Below are positions 48,400 through 58,048 of a stretch of DNA of 64,000 nt, in pieces (within the stretch, counting starts at the first letter, position 1; every line of letters begins with the position of its first letter). The stretch covers positions 124,001 through 188,000 of the forward strand of contig JASNZV010000008.1 in NCBI GenBank assembly GCA_048499455.1. Direction: 5' to 3'. Position numbers and translations under genes: made by a program. Source of the stretch: CFX5 sp023384495 (GTDB lineage: Bacteria > Chloroflexota > Anaerolineae > Caldilineales > Caldilineaceae). Below the pieces are notes generated by a model. That model did no database searches, was not told where the DNA came from, and worked only from the letters and a program-made list of their open reading frames with translations.

Positions 48400-49708
48400 A
48401 GGTGGGCAGGTGCGCCCGGTTCTGGGCGAACATCTCGTTGACCATCTCCTTGATCTCGGCCAGCGACAACACCGCCGCCGTGAGCGGGTCGTGGGCAATC
48501 GCCTGGTAGATCAGGCGCGGGTTGCCCGTCAGGCAGCCCTCCACCGCCATCTCCTCGATCTGCGAACTAAGCCCCGTGAGCATCGCACACTGGGGCGGCA
48601 ACGCGCCGACCGGCGTCGCTTCCAGCCCGTTGCGGCTCGCCCAGACAGGAACCTCCACACAGGCGTCCGCCGGCAGATTGCTGACCAACCCCTTGTTGGG
48701 CACGTTGCCGTTGAACTGGAACGGCTCCCCTCCCGCCAGCGCGTTCATGATGTAGGCGGCGTACTCATGGCCCCGCTCCAGCTCGATGGGCTTCTCCTGC
48801 GCAAACCATTCTTTCGCCTCATCGCGCCAGTTGTCCATCCGCTCGGAATAGCGCTTGACCACATAGGCATACTCGCCCGGATTCCAGCCCGTGCCGTGTG
48901 TGCAATACTGCTCGATGAGGTCGGGGCGCTTGCGGAACCACCAGTTGTATTCCGAGTTGTGGCCGCTCGATTCAGTCACATAGTGGTCGAGCGCAAGAAA
49001 CATCTCGTTGCGGACAATTTCCTCGTTATAGACTTCGGGTCGCTCGGTGATCGCCTTGCGGATCAGCGGATAGGCGTCCTTGCCCTTCCACTCGTACTTC
49101 AGATACCAGGCCATGTGGTTGATGCCGGCGCAGGTATAGGTGATTTCGTCCATCGGCGCGCCGATCCAGCGGGCCAGCATCTCGGCGGTGCCCTGCACGC
49201 TATGACAGAGACCGGTGAGTTGGATGCTCGTCTCGCGCTGCATGGCGCGGCAGAGCATGACCATGGGGTTGGTGTAGTTGAGCATGGTCGCCTTGGGGCA
49301 ATAGCGCTCCATGTCGCGCGCGATCTCCAGCATGGACGGGATGGTGCGCAGCGCCCGGAAGATGCCCGACGGGCCACGCGTGTCGCCGATGTTGGTGTCC
49401 ACGCCATATTTTTTGGGAATTTCAATATCGCGCCGCCAGATATCCAGTCCGCCAGCCAGGATGGTGACGACCACATAATCGGCGCCGCGCAGCGCTTCCG
49501 CCCGGTCCATGGTCGCCTCGACGCGGGCGGGGTAGTTGCCCAGCTCAATGATCCGCTTGACCGCGCGATGGGCAAAATCCAGTCGCTCAGCGTCGATATC
49601 CATCAACGCGATGGTGGCGTCGGCCAACCGAGGGAAGGTCAGCACATCGCGCACAAGCTTGCGCGTAAATCCCCAACTCCCTGCGCCAATAAAGGCAATC
49701 TTCGGCAT
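48380..49708 (-). CDS. GH4-family alpha-galactosidase-like enzyme, second copy
   Basis: A 442-residue GH4 enzyme, clearly paralogous to that at 40990-42414: KIAFIGAGSWGFTRKLVRDV, GGLDIWRRDIEIPKKYGVDT, and GLCHSVQGTAEMLARW with Cys168 and the CHS form, then CAGINHMAWYLKYEW. NAD- and Mn-dependent oxidative hydrolysis is expected. Two GH4 copies in one neighbourhood suggest use of two related alpha-linked sugars or sugar acids. GGGAGG lies nine bases before ATG 49708, and an earlier ATG abuts it. The stop overlaps the convergent DUF4058 gene by 20 bp. Confidence 0.92.
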   Translation of the reverse strand: MPKIAFIGAGSWGFTRKLVRDVLTFPRLADATIALMDIDAERLDFAHRAVKRIIELGNYPARVEATMDRAEALRGADYVVVTILAGGLDIWRRDIEIPKKYGVDTNIGDTRGPSGIFRALRTIPSMLEIARDMERYCPKATMLNYTNPMVMLCRAMQRETSIQLTGLCHSVQGTAEMLARWIGAPMDEITYTCAGINHMAWYLKYEWKGKDAYPLIRKAITERPEVYNEEIVRNEMFLALDHYVTESSGHNSEYNWWFRKRPDLIEQYCTHGTGWNPGEYAYVVKRYSERMDNWRDEAKEWFAQEKPIELERGHEYAAYIMNALAGGEPFQFNGNVPNKGLVSNLPADACVEVPVWASRNGLEATPVGALPPQCAMLTGLSSQIEEMAVEGCLTGNPRLIYQAIAHDPLTAAVLSLAEIKEMVNEMFAQNRAHLPTFSHYRA

Positions 49709-49782
49709 ATCTGCCATCCTCCCAACTTTCATGTGTGTTTTCACTACCGAAACATTTTATCAGCAACGGCGCCCACTACCGC

Positions 49783-49835
49783 AGTCGCTGAGGCGACTTT
49801 TCACTGTCAGGGGCGGATTTCCAGCCCTGCTGCCT
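49783..49835. terminator. Short hairpin-T repeat, copy 1
   Basis: AGTCGC-TGAG-GCGACT followed by TTTT gives a small intrinsic-terminator-like hairpin. It is followed by a second weak hairpin (GGGC and GCCC). The same arrangement and many of the same bases recur at 63716-63770, so it is a dispersed repeat. It lies between the subtilase stop and the GH4 start. Confidence 0.6.
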
Positions 49836-49980
49836 GATGTGTCGACACGCCAACATCCCTGCCAGCGAGGCATCAAGCCTGTCGGCAGGGATGTCGAACA
49901 CCGTCGGAAACTCGATTCAATCAGAGGTCATTTGAAGGCGACGCACCTCTGGATCGTCAAAGGGCCAAGAGTCCGCACTC

Positions 49981-52900
49981 TTACTCCCCACTGCCCAGCT
50001 GCGACCAGTCGATCACCATGCTGGCCCGGTTGTTGCGCTTGTCCGCCTCGAAGATGGCGTTCTGCGGGTCGACCAGCACGCGCAGTTCGCGGAAATTGAG
50101 CGCACGCGCGGCGGCCACCGCCATCTCCACGGTGGCGTTCTCGCCGGCGGGCAGATAGCCCACCTGCTGCTCACCCAGCACCTCCCAGCCGCGGGGGGTC
50201 ATGACCACAAATTGTACGGCCACGCCCCCCACATCCACTGCACCGATGTTGCGGATGGTAGCGGCAATCGTCACGAACCCTGTGGCGTCCGCCGCGGCCA
50301 CCGCCACATAGTCGGCGCGGAAGATGACCAGGTCCTCTGCGGCCACCGACAGATTGGGCAGGTCAAGCCCTGGCGGCGCTTCGGCGCTCGCCGATTCGGG
50401 CAGCGCCGCTTCCGTGGAAACCGGTTCGGGTGGCGCAACGTCCGCCGCGTCCCCGTTTTCCGCCGGCTGGGTAATCGTGAAGGTTCCCGTGGCCTGGTTG
50501 TCGGTATCGTCGGTCTCATCGATGACGCCATCCGGGTCGGCGGTGACCTGGATCGTGCGCACGCCAGCGGAGAGGCCTGTCGTGTCGTAGACGATGCGCG
50601 CCCGGCCGCTACGCCCGGCGGCCAGCGTACCGGTGATCTGCTCGCGGCCGATCACTTCGGCATCATCGCCAGTGATGTCCACAAACTCAACCACCACATC
50701 GGTGGCCGGGGCCTCACCCGTGTTGCTGACCATCACCGTCACCGTCACTGGGCTGCCCACCGTAGGCGTAATCGGATTGAACGAGATGTTCTCCGTCACG
50801 ACCAACAGATTGGGCATCGGCTCGGGCCGCTCGGCCTCCGACGCCACACGCAGCGTGCGCAGCGCCACGTTGTCCCGTTTGTCGCTCTCTTCGATAGCCC
50901 CATCTGGGTCGATGGAGACCTGGATGCGCCGGTCGCCCACCTTGCCGGTGGTGTCATAGGTGGCCGAGATCACCACGCTGCTGCCCGCCGCCACCGTGGG
51001 GATGGTGTGCGGATCACCGATCAGTTCCTCGCCACCGTTGGTGACATCCGAGAGCACCACCAGTACGTCGGTGGCGTCGCCGATGCCCTCATTGCGGATG
51101 GTCACCGTCACCGTCACGGGGTCACCCTCCACCGGCGTCTGCGGCGCAAAGACGATGTCGTTGGCGCGCACCACCAGGTTGGGGATGATGGGCGGCGAGA
51201 TCGGCAGCGTCTTGACTGCCTGATTGTCGCTTTCGTCCGACTCCCGGATCAGGTTGGCGGGGTCGACCGTCACTTGAATTTCCCGGTCGCCAGGCTCCTC
51301 GGTGTTCTCATACAACACGCTGACAGTTGCGCTGCCGCCGGCCTCGATGAGGTCAACCGTGCGCTCGGGGCCGATGGGCATTGCGCCGCCGCCCGTGGTC
51401 TCGCTAAACTGCACCACCACGTCGTAGGCGGGGGCCGCGCCGTCGTTGAGCACCGTGGCAGTGATCGTCACCACCTGGCCCTGTTGCGGGGCGGGCGGGT
51501 CAAACTTGACATTCCCCGCCAGTAGCTTCAGGTTTGGCATGGGGGTGGGCGCCACCGCCAACGTCACCGAAGCGCTGTTGTCCTCATCGCTTGCTTCGGG
51601 GATAAGGTGGTTGGGGTCCGCCACCACCTGAAGCTGGCGCGGCCCGGCCAGGCCCGCCGTGGGATAGACAAACTGCGCCACGCCGCTACTGCCGGCGGGG
51701 ATGACCGTGATCACCTGTGGCGGGCCAACGGGTGTGGCCGCGCCGCCGGTCACATCGACCAACTGCACCACCACATCGCCCGCGGCCAACCGGCCGTTGT
51801 TGAGCACCACGGCCTGCACCAACACCTCGTCGCCCTCGACCGGCGCCGGCGGGTTGAAGCCAATGTTGTTGGCCAACACCACCAGGTTGGGCAGCGGCGT
51901 GCGCATCACCGTCAGCGTGCGCGTGGCGCTATTGTCGGTTGCGCGCGACTCCTCGATAAAACTATTGGGGTCCACCACCACCTGAATGCGGCGGTCACCG
52001 GCCAGGCCCGTCGTGGGGTATAGAACCTGGGCCACGCCACTGCCCCCAGCGGAAATCAGGTCGATGACCTGCGGCTCGCCGATGGGAATGGCGCGGCTGT
52101 CGGTTGCATCCATAAACTGCACCATCACCTCGGTGGCGGCGGCGCCACCCTCATTCAGCACCGTGGCGGCAATCGTGACCCGCTCGCCCTCCACCGGGTT
52201 GGCGGGCGCAAAGCCGATGTTACCCGCCTGCATCACCAGGTTTGGCAAGGGCGGCGCAACCAGCGAGAGCGTCTTCTGCACGCTATTGTCCGTCGTGCGA
52301 ACCTCGCGAATAAAGTTGTTCGGGTCGACCAACACCTGGATGCGGCGGTCGCCGCGCAGGCCCGCGGTGTCATAGGTCACTTGGGCCACTCCGCTGCCCC
52401 CGGCCTGGATCAGCGTGATCGTCTGCGGTTGGCCGATGGGCGTCGGCGCGCTGCTCACCGTCACGTCCATAAACTGTACGGTGACGCCGGCCGCGCGTGC
52501 GTGACCATCGTTGAGCACCGTGGCGTAGATCGTCACCTGCTCGCCGGGATTAGGGGTGGGCGGGTCGAAGCCCACGTTGGCGGCTTGAATTACCAGATTG
52601 GGGATGGCCGGCGGCGCTACGCGCAGCGTTTTGCGCGCCGTGTTATCGGTCTCATTCGTCTCGCGGATCAGGTTGGCCCCGTCCACCAGCACCTGAATGC
52701 GGCGGTCACCGGCCAGCCCGGTCGTGTCGTAGGCAACCTGGGCAACCGCACTGCCGCCCGCCGGGATCGACGAGATCACCTGGCTGACATCAATCGGGAC
52801 GCCACTGGACGCCGATGAGGCGCCTGTGATGTCGAGGAACTGAACCGTTACATTAACGGCGTCACGCAGCCCGTTGTTGAGCACCGTCGCCGTCAAGGTG

Positions 52901-55900
52901 ACCACCTCGCCGGCATTGGGGTCAGCCGGGAGGAAGCCAATGTTGTTTTCTTGCATCACCAGATTGGGCAGCGGCGGCGGCGCCACGATCAACGTCTGTG
53001 TGGCGATATTGTCGGCATCGCTCGTCTCGGGGATCGTCGTGTGCGGGTCTACCAAGACTTGCAGCTTGCGTTCGCCTACCTTGCCCTCGGTTTCGTATGT
53101 GACCTGGGTCGTGGCGCTGCCACCGGCGGGGACGCGAGCAATCGTTTGCTTCTCTCCAATCGGAATGAAGGCCCCGTCGGTGGTGTCCACAAACTGCACG
53201 AGCACCTCATCCGCATCCACCACGCCGTTGTTGAGCACGGTGGCCGTCACGCTGACCACGGCCCCTTCGGTGGGGTTGGGCGGGTTGAAGCCAATGTTAT
53301 TGGGCAGCATCACCAGATTGGCGCGCGCCGGGGCGGTCACCCGCAACGTCGTGTTGGCGCGGTTGTTGATCTCGCTGCTCTCGTTGATCAGATTGTTCGG
53401 GTCGACAAGTACACGAATCTCGTGTTCGCCCACGCGGCCGGCGGTGTCAAAGGTTACCTCGGCGATGCCGCTGCCCCCCACCGTGATCCGCTCGATGGTC
53501 TGCTCAGCGCCAATCGGCAAGGGGCGCCCGCTCGTCATGTCGACAAACTGCACCACCACGCGTTCGGCGTCGGCCTGGCCCTGATTGAGCACCACGGCGC
53601 GGATTGTCACCACCTCACCGGCGATGGGGTGGGGCGGGCTAAAGCCGATATTTTCGGCCAGCATCACCAGATCGGGCATGGGCGACGAGCGCACGGGCAA
53701 CATGCGGGTCGTCGCATTGTCCCCCTCGTTGGTTTCGGGTATGAGGTTGTTGGAATCGACCACCACCTGGATGCGGCGGTCGCGCAGTTGCATGCCCCCG
53801 ATGGCCGCCAGATCATAGATCACCTGAGCGACGCCACTGCCGCCGGCGGGCACGATGTCGATAAACTGCTCGCCGTCGATGGGCGTTGCCTCGCCCGTGG
53901 TGAGGTCGATGAACTGCACCAACACGTTGCGGGCGTCCACCGAGCCACTGTTGAGCACCACAGCGTGGATCGTCACCGTATCGCTGTGGGTCGGGTCGGG
54001 CGGCAAGAATTCGACGTTGTTCGCCAGCATCACCAGATTGGCAGCCGGCGGCGGCTGGACACGCAACAGCGCGCGCGCCAGGTTGTCGGTTTCGTCAGAC
54101 TCGATGATAAAGTTGCTGGGGTCCACCACCACCTGAATCGAACGGTCGCCGGCCTTGTCGGCGGTGGCGTAGCGCACCTGCGCCACCGCGCTGCCGCCGG
54201 CGGGGATCCGCTCAATGATCTGGCGTTCGCCAATCGGCAGCGCGCCGCCGCCGGTGGCGTCGATGAACTGCAACTCCACATTGGCGGCGTCGAGCGAACC
54301 ATTGTTGAGCACGGTGGCAAAGATGGTCACCGTGTCGCCTTCGATGACGGGGCCGCCCTGGCTGCCGGGGCTGAAGTTTACATTGGCGGCAGTCATCACC
54401 AGGTTGGGCGCGGCGGGCGGCGTGACGCGCAAGGTCTTCTGCGCCCGGTTGTCGGTGGTGCGGATCTCAGTGATAAAGTTGTTCGGGTCGGCCACCACTT
54501 CAATGCGCCGGTCGCCCACCCGGTTGGTGGTGTTGTAGCTGATCTGCACCAGCGCGCTCCCCCCCACCGGGATGGTCTCAATGATCTGTTGCGGCCCAAG
54601 CGGCGTGGTCGTTGAGCCGACCACTTCTTGGAATTGCACGGCCACATTGTGCGCGGCGGCGTTGCCGTCGTTGAGGATCGTGGCGTAGATGGTCACCACA
54701 TCCCCGGCCACCGGGTCGGGCGGGTTGAAGCCGATATTGGCGGCCTGGACATTGAGGTTGGGCGCAACCACTGGGGTGAGTCGCAGCGTCTTTTTAGCGC
54801 GGTTGTCTGTCTCCAGCGTCTCCGAGATCGCGTTGTTCACATCCACCGCCACTTCGATCTCGCGGTTGCCCTGAAGACCGGCCGTATCGTAGGTGGCCTC
54901 GACCGTATGGCTGCCCCCGGCGGGCAACAGGTCGATAGTGTGGAGCGGGCCAACGGGCGTCGTACCCCCGCTGGTTACATCGTAGACTTGTACGGTCACC
55001 GTGCGCGCTTCAAGCGTGCCGGTATTGAGCACCGTGGCGCGAATCGTCACCTGGTCGCCGGGGTTTGGTTCCGGCGGGTCGAAGCCGATATTGGCCGTCC
55101 GCATAACAAGATTGGCCATGGGCGCCGGGGCCACGGTCAGCGCGGCGGTGGCGCGGTTGTCGGCCTCGTTGGTCTCGCGGATAAAGTTGTTGGGGTCCAC
55201 CACCACCTGGATGGCGTAGGCGCCGGCCACGGCAAGCGGGTAGTTTGTCTGCACCACACCACTGCCCCCAGCCGGGATGTTGGCGATCTGCTGCGGTTGT
55301 CCAATCGGCCTGGGCTCGTCCCCGGTGACATCCAAGAACTGCACAAACACATCATTGGCGTCGGTGGCGCCCTGGTTCAGCACCGTTGCGTGAACCACAA
55401 CCGCGTCGCCCGCAACCGGCGCGGCGGGGTTGAAAAGAATGTTTCGCTCGTGCATCACCAGGTTGGCGGTGGGGATCTCTTCACCCGGCAACATCAGTTG
55501 GGCGGTGCGCACTTCGACATCATCGACATACCAGCCCTCGAAGTTGTTGGCGGCGGCGTCAACCGTGTCGAAGAAGAAGCGCAGATGGATCGCGCCCGTT
55601 GGCGTGATATACGATGTCAGGTTCACTGTCCGTTTGGCCCAGGCGTTGTCAGTGCCGTGCGACTCAAAGACCGTCTCCCAGCTATTGCCATCGGTGGAGA
55701 CCTGGACTTGGGTCCGGTCGAGGCGCGCGCTGGATTGCACCTGGCTCCATTCGTAGAAGGTGAGCATGACATCATCGGCGCCGACCAGGCTGATCGCCTC
55801 GGAGGTCAACATGCCAAAGTTGCGCCCACCCGTATCATAGTTGCGCGTATCTTCCTTACCATAATACCAGGCAGTCACCGGGCTGTTGTAGCGCTGGCTC

Positions 55901-57768
55901 GAGAGATGCCACAGGTTGTCCGTCCCCTCGGTGGTCCACTTGCCGGGGCCGCTCTCCATGTCATCGGCAAAGACAACCGTACCCCCGCTGGTGCGCACCA
56001 CCACGACGTTGGAGAGTCCGGATGCGTTGCCCACATTGTCGAGCACCTTGAGCGCCACATAATAGGTCATCCCTGGGTCAAGCCCGTCGATGGTGAAGGT
56101 TTCCGTCGAACCGGGGGGCTGCGGGCGGGGGGCTCCCTCAATGCGCGTCGCCTGTTCCCACGAGGCGTCGGAGATAGGCGCGCTGCTGTAGCGGATATCA
56201 TAGGCGTTGGCGTTGCCCTGCATGCCGTCATCACCGGTCGCTGTCCACCGGATCACCGCCCGCGTGAGCAGCACACCGCTAACGCTGAGGTCGGTCACGG
56301 TGGCGGGCGGCGTTGTGTCGTCTTCCAAGGCGTTGAACAGGTTCAGCCGGCCATTGGTCATCGTCAGCTTGGTGCGGTCGGCCAGCATGTCCACCGCCGA
56401 CAAAATGCGCTGTTTCACCTGCGCATTGGTAAGCGTGGGATAGCGCGCCATCAGCAGCGAGACTGCGCCGGCCACATGGGGCGTCGCCATCGAGGTGCCG
56501 CTGGCCGAATCATACCCCGACGGCGAGCAGAGCGGGCAGGGCGCCTTGGGCACCGTGGAATAGATGTCTACACCGGGTGCGGCCAGGTCGACCCACTCGG
56601 CGCCATGATTCGAGAAGCTGGCGTAGCGGTCGTTGTGGTCGGTGGCCGCCACGCTAATGATGTTGTCCAGGTCAAAGCCGGCGGGATAGTGAATGTTGCT
56701 GCTGTTGGAGTTGCCCGCAGCACAAATATGGAGCGGGTGGCCGGGGCCGGCCATGGCGTCGTAGAGCGCCTGCGAAAAGGCCGCGCCGCCCCAACTGTTG
56801 TTGGTGGCGACCACATTTTGGTTATATTTGTTCTTCAAGTCATGCGCGTATTGGAAGCACTTGACCGCGCCGGCAACCGTGCCGCTGCCGCCCGCGCCGA
56901 GGAACTTGCAGCCCACGATGCGGACGTTCCAGTTAACGCCTGCCACGCCGAGGTTGTTGTTGCCCACAGCGCCGATGGTGCCCGCCACGTGCGTGCCATG
57001 CCCAAAATCGTCCATGGGGTCGCCGGTATCGGTGATAGTGTTGACGCCATAGAAGTCGTCAATGTAGCCATTGCCATCATCGTCGCGGCCATTGGGCACG
57101 CAACGTCCGTACCCCTGGGGGCACTCAGCGGCATTGACCCAGATATTCTGCGCCAAGTCTTCGTGGAGATAGTCGACGCCCGTGTCGATCACCACCACGA
57201 CGGCATCGCGCGAACCGGTGGTCACATCCCACGCCATTTGGGCGCGCACGTCCGCGCCGGCGGCGCCTCCCGTCTGCCCTGTGTTGTTCAGCCCCCACAG
57301 CCGGTTATAGTCGGGGTCGTTGGGGGTACGATTGACGCGCAGCAGATAATTGGGTTCCACATAAGCAACCCGTTCATCGTTTTCCAGCACCTGAAACAGG
57401 TGTGCGGTCACCTCTGCCGGCCCAGTCACCAGCCGCAGCCCGGCCTCATCGCCATCGACGCGAAAGAGGATCTCCTTTTCCGCCAGGCCGTGCTGGGCAT
57501 AGAAGTCGGAAATTTGCTGGCGGGTTGTGCCGGGGTTGAAGCGAATGATCATCTGGCCAGGCACATAATCACCGGTCAGCGGCTCAGGGCGATCTTCGTC
57601 CTGCACATCCTCTTGCCCCGCGTCGCGCGCGTTGTCATCGGCATCATCAGGTTCATCTTGGGCATAGACGACGGCGATGGGAGAGACTGCGACGGGAGAT
57701 ACACCCCACAGGGGAGAACCCACTGCAAGGAGCGCAACAAACAGAAGGCAGATTCCTGACCGCATCAT
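49981..57768 (-). CDS. Giant secreted subtilase with 15 CARDB repeats
   Basis: A 2,595-residue exoprotein. A signal peptide (MMRSGICLLFVALLAVGSP) is followed by an inhibitor_I9-like propeptide (to about 150) and an S8 peptidase domain. The triad is Asp195 (VVVVIDTGVDYLHEDLA), His257 (DFGHGTHVAGT) and Ser426 (SGTSMATPHVAG). A fibronectin III domain follows (near 490-590), then an immune-inhibitor/MAM-like jelly roll (near 600-755, GWYVDDVEVRT). From about 770 to the end run 15 CARDB units of about 120 residues (PNLVMQAGNIGFAPANPVEG type). GGAG before ATG 57768 decides the start. The repeats probably form a stalk or adhesive rod; no sorting motif is seen. Confidence 0.95.
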   Translation of the reverse strand: MMRSGICLLFVALLAVGSPLWGVSPVAVSPIAVVYAQDEPDDADDNARDAGQEDVQDEDRPEPLTGDYVPGQMIIRFNPGTTRQQISDFYAQHGLAEKEILFRVDGDEAGLRLVTGPAEVTAHLFQVLENDERVAYVEPNYLLRVNRTPNDPDYNRLWGLNNTGQTGGAAGADVRAQMAWDVTTGSRDAVVVVIDTGVDYLHEDLAQNIWVNAAECPQGYGRCVPNGRDDDGNGYIDDFYGVNTITDTGDPMDDFGHGTHVAGTIGAVGNNNLGVAGVNWNVRIVGCKFLGAGGSGTVAGAVKCFQYAHDLKNKYNQNVVATNNSWGGAAFSQALYDAMAGPGHPLHICAAGNSNSSNIHYPAGFDLDNIISVAATDHNDRYASFSNHGAEWVDLAAPGVDIYSTVPKAPCPLCSPSGYDSASGTSMATPHVAGAVSLLMARYPTLTNAQVKQRILSAVDMLADRTKLTMTNGRLNLFNALEDDTTPPATVTDLSVSGVLLTRAVIRWTATGDDGMQGNANAYDIRYSSAPISDASWEQATRIEGAPRPQPPGSTETFTIDGLDPGMTYYVALKVLDNVGNASGLSNVVVVRTSGGTVVFADDMESGPGKWTTEGTDNLWHLSSQRYNSPVTAWYYGKEDTRNYDTGGRNFGMLTSEAISLVGADDVMLTFYEWSQVQSSARLDRTQVQVSTDGNSWETVFESHGTDNAWAKRTVNLTSYITPTGAIHLRFFFDTVDAAANNFEGWYVDDVEVRTAQLMLPGEEIPTANLVMHERNILFNPAAPVAGDAVVVHATVLNQGATDANDVFVQFLDVTGDEPRPIGQPQQIANIPAGGSGVVQTNYPLAVAGAYAIQVVVDPNNFIRETNEADNRATAALTVAPAPMANLVMRTANIGFDPPEPNPGDQVTIRATVLNTGTLEARTVTVQVYDVTSGGTTPVGPLHTIDLLPAGGSHTVEATYDTAGLQGNREIEVAVDVNNAISETLETDNRAKKTLRLTPVVAPNLNVQAANIGFNPPDPVAGDVVTIYATILNDGNAAAHNVAVQFQEVVGSTTTPLGPQQIIETIPVGGSALVQISYNTTNRVGDRRIEVVADPNNFITEIRTTDNRAQKTLRVTPPAAPNLVMTAANVNFSPGSQGGPVIEGDTVTIFATVLNNGSLDAANVELQFIDATGGGALPIGERQIIERIPAGGSAVAQVRYATADKAGDRSIQVVVDPSNFIIESDETDNLARALLRVQPPPAANLVMLANNVEFLPPDPTHSDTVTIHAVVLNSGSVDARNVLVQFIDLTTGEATPIDGEQFIDIVPAGGSGVAQVIYDLAAIGGMQLRDRRIQVVVDSNNLIPETNEGDNATTRMLPVRSSPMPDLVMLAENIGFSPPHPIAGEVVTIRAVVLNQGQADAERVVVQFVDMTSGRPLPIGAEQTIERITVGGSGIAEVTFDTAGRVGEHEIRVLVDPNNLINESSEINNRANTTLRVTAPARANLVMLPNNIGFNPPNPTEGAVVSVTATVLNNGVVDADEVLVQFVDTTDGAFIPIGEKQTIARVPAGGSATTQVTYETEGKVGERKLQVLVDPHTTIPETSDADNIATQTLIVAPPPLPNLVMQENNIGFLPADPNAGEVVTLTATVLNNGLRDAVNVTVQFLDITGASSASSGVPIDVSQVISSIPAGGSAVAQVAYDTTGLAGDRRIQVLVDGANLIRETNETDNTARKTLRVAPPAIPNLVIQAANVGFDPPTPNPGEQVTIYATVLNDGHARAAGVTVQFMDVTVSSAPTPIGQPQTITLIQAGGSGVAQVTYDTAGLRGDRRIQVLVDPNNFIREVRTTDNSVQKTLSLVAPPLPNLVMQAGNIGFAPANPVEGERVTIAATVLNEGGAAATEVMVQFMDATDSRAIPIGEPQVIDLISAGGSGVAQVLYPTTGLAGDRRIQVVVDPNSFIEESRATDNSATRTLTVMRTPLPNLVVLANNIGFNPPAPVEGDEVLVQAVVLNNGRLAAGDVVVQLVDVTGGAATPVGPPQVITVIPAGSSGVAQFVYPTAGLAGPRQLQVVADPNHLIPEASDEDNSASVTLAVAPTPMPNLKLLAGNVKFDPPAPQQGQVVTITATVLNDGAAPAYDVVVQFSETTGGGAMPIGPERTVDLIEAGGSATVSVLYENTEEPGDREIQVTVDPANLIRESDESDNQAVKTLPISPPIIPNLVVRANDIVFAPQTPVEGDPVTVTVTIRNEGIGDATDVLVVLSDVTNGGEELIGDPHTIPTVAAGSSVVISATYDTTGKVGDRRIQVSIDPDGAIEESDKRDNVALRTLRVASEAERPEPMPNLLVVTENISFNPITPTVGSPVTVTVMVSNTGEAPATDVVVEFVDITGDDAEVIGREQITGTLAAGRSGRARIVYDTTGLSAGVRTIQVTADPDGVIDETDDTDNQATGTFTITQPAENGDAADVAPPEPVSTEAALPESASAEAPPGLDLPNLSVAAEDLVIFRADYVAVAAADATGFVTIAATIRNIGAVDVGGVAVQFVVMTPRGWEVLGEQQVGYLPAGENATVEMAVAAARALNFRELRVLVDPQNAIFEADKRNNRASMVIDWSQLGSGE

Positions 57769-58048
57769 GTTCAATCTCCGTTCAACCAGAGCATTGCTCG
57801 CGTTGGGGATGGGGTGAATGGGGCAACGCACCGGCGGCAGGCAGCGGGCGCCATATTGAGGCGCCACATGGGCGCTGGCCACGTACATCGGCTGCGGATC
57901 ATTCGCGTTTCCATCATACACAGCATAGCTCAAAACGCCAGGAGGGATGTGCAGTGTCGCTGCACGACCGGAGGGGCGAAAGGTCAACTGAGGATTCTAC
58001 GCCAATCGCTCAGCCCGAACAATCGCAGAAAACGAAAACAGGCCTAGT
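57769..58048. other. Spacer upstream of the subtilase
   Basis: 280 bp between two genes of the same strand. An open frame extends the subtilase upstream through most of it but lacks a ribosome binding site and signal-peptide sense, so it is not counted as coding. A promoter for the subtilase is expected here; none was clear. Confidence 0.4.

Noticed and set aside
49981..55480. CRISPR-like regular DNA repeats
   Set aside because: The period of about 370 bp follows the protein repeat unit of CARDB; there are no short identical repeats with unique spacers.
54628..57759. A 1,043-residue open frame on the plus strand, with further long plus-strand frames through 50-54.6 kb
   Set aside because: It is exactly opposite the subtilase, whose protease triad and CARDB repeats are unmistakable. 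High GC at third positions makes antisense frames long; the product has no recognisable domain or ribosome binding site.
57769..57987. Extension of the subtilase upstream of 57768
   Set aside because: The added residues precede a clear signal peptide, which must be near the true N-terminus, and GGAG is correctly placed only for 57768.
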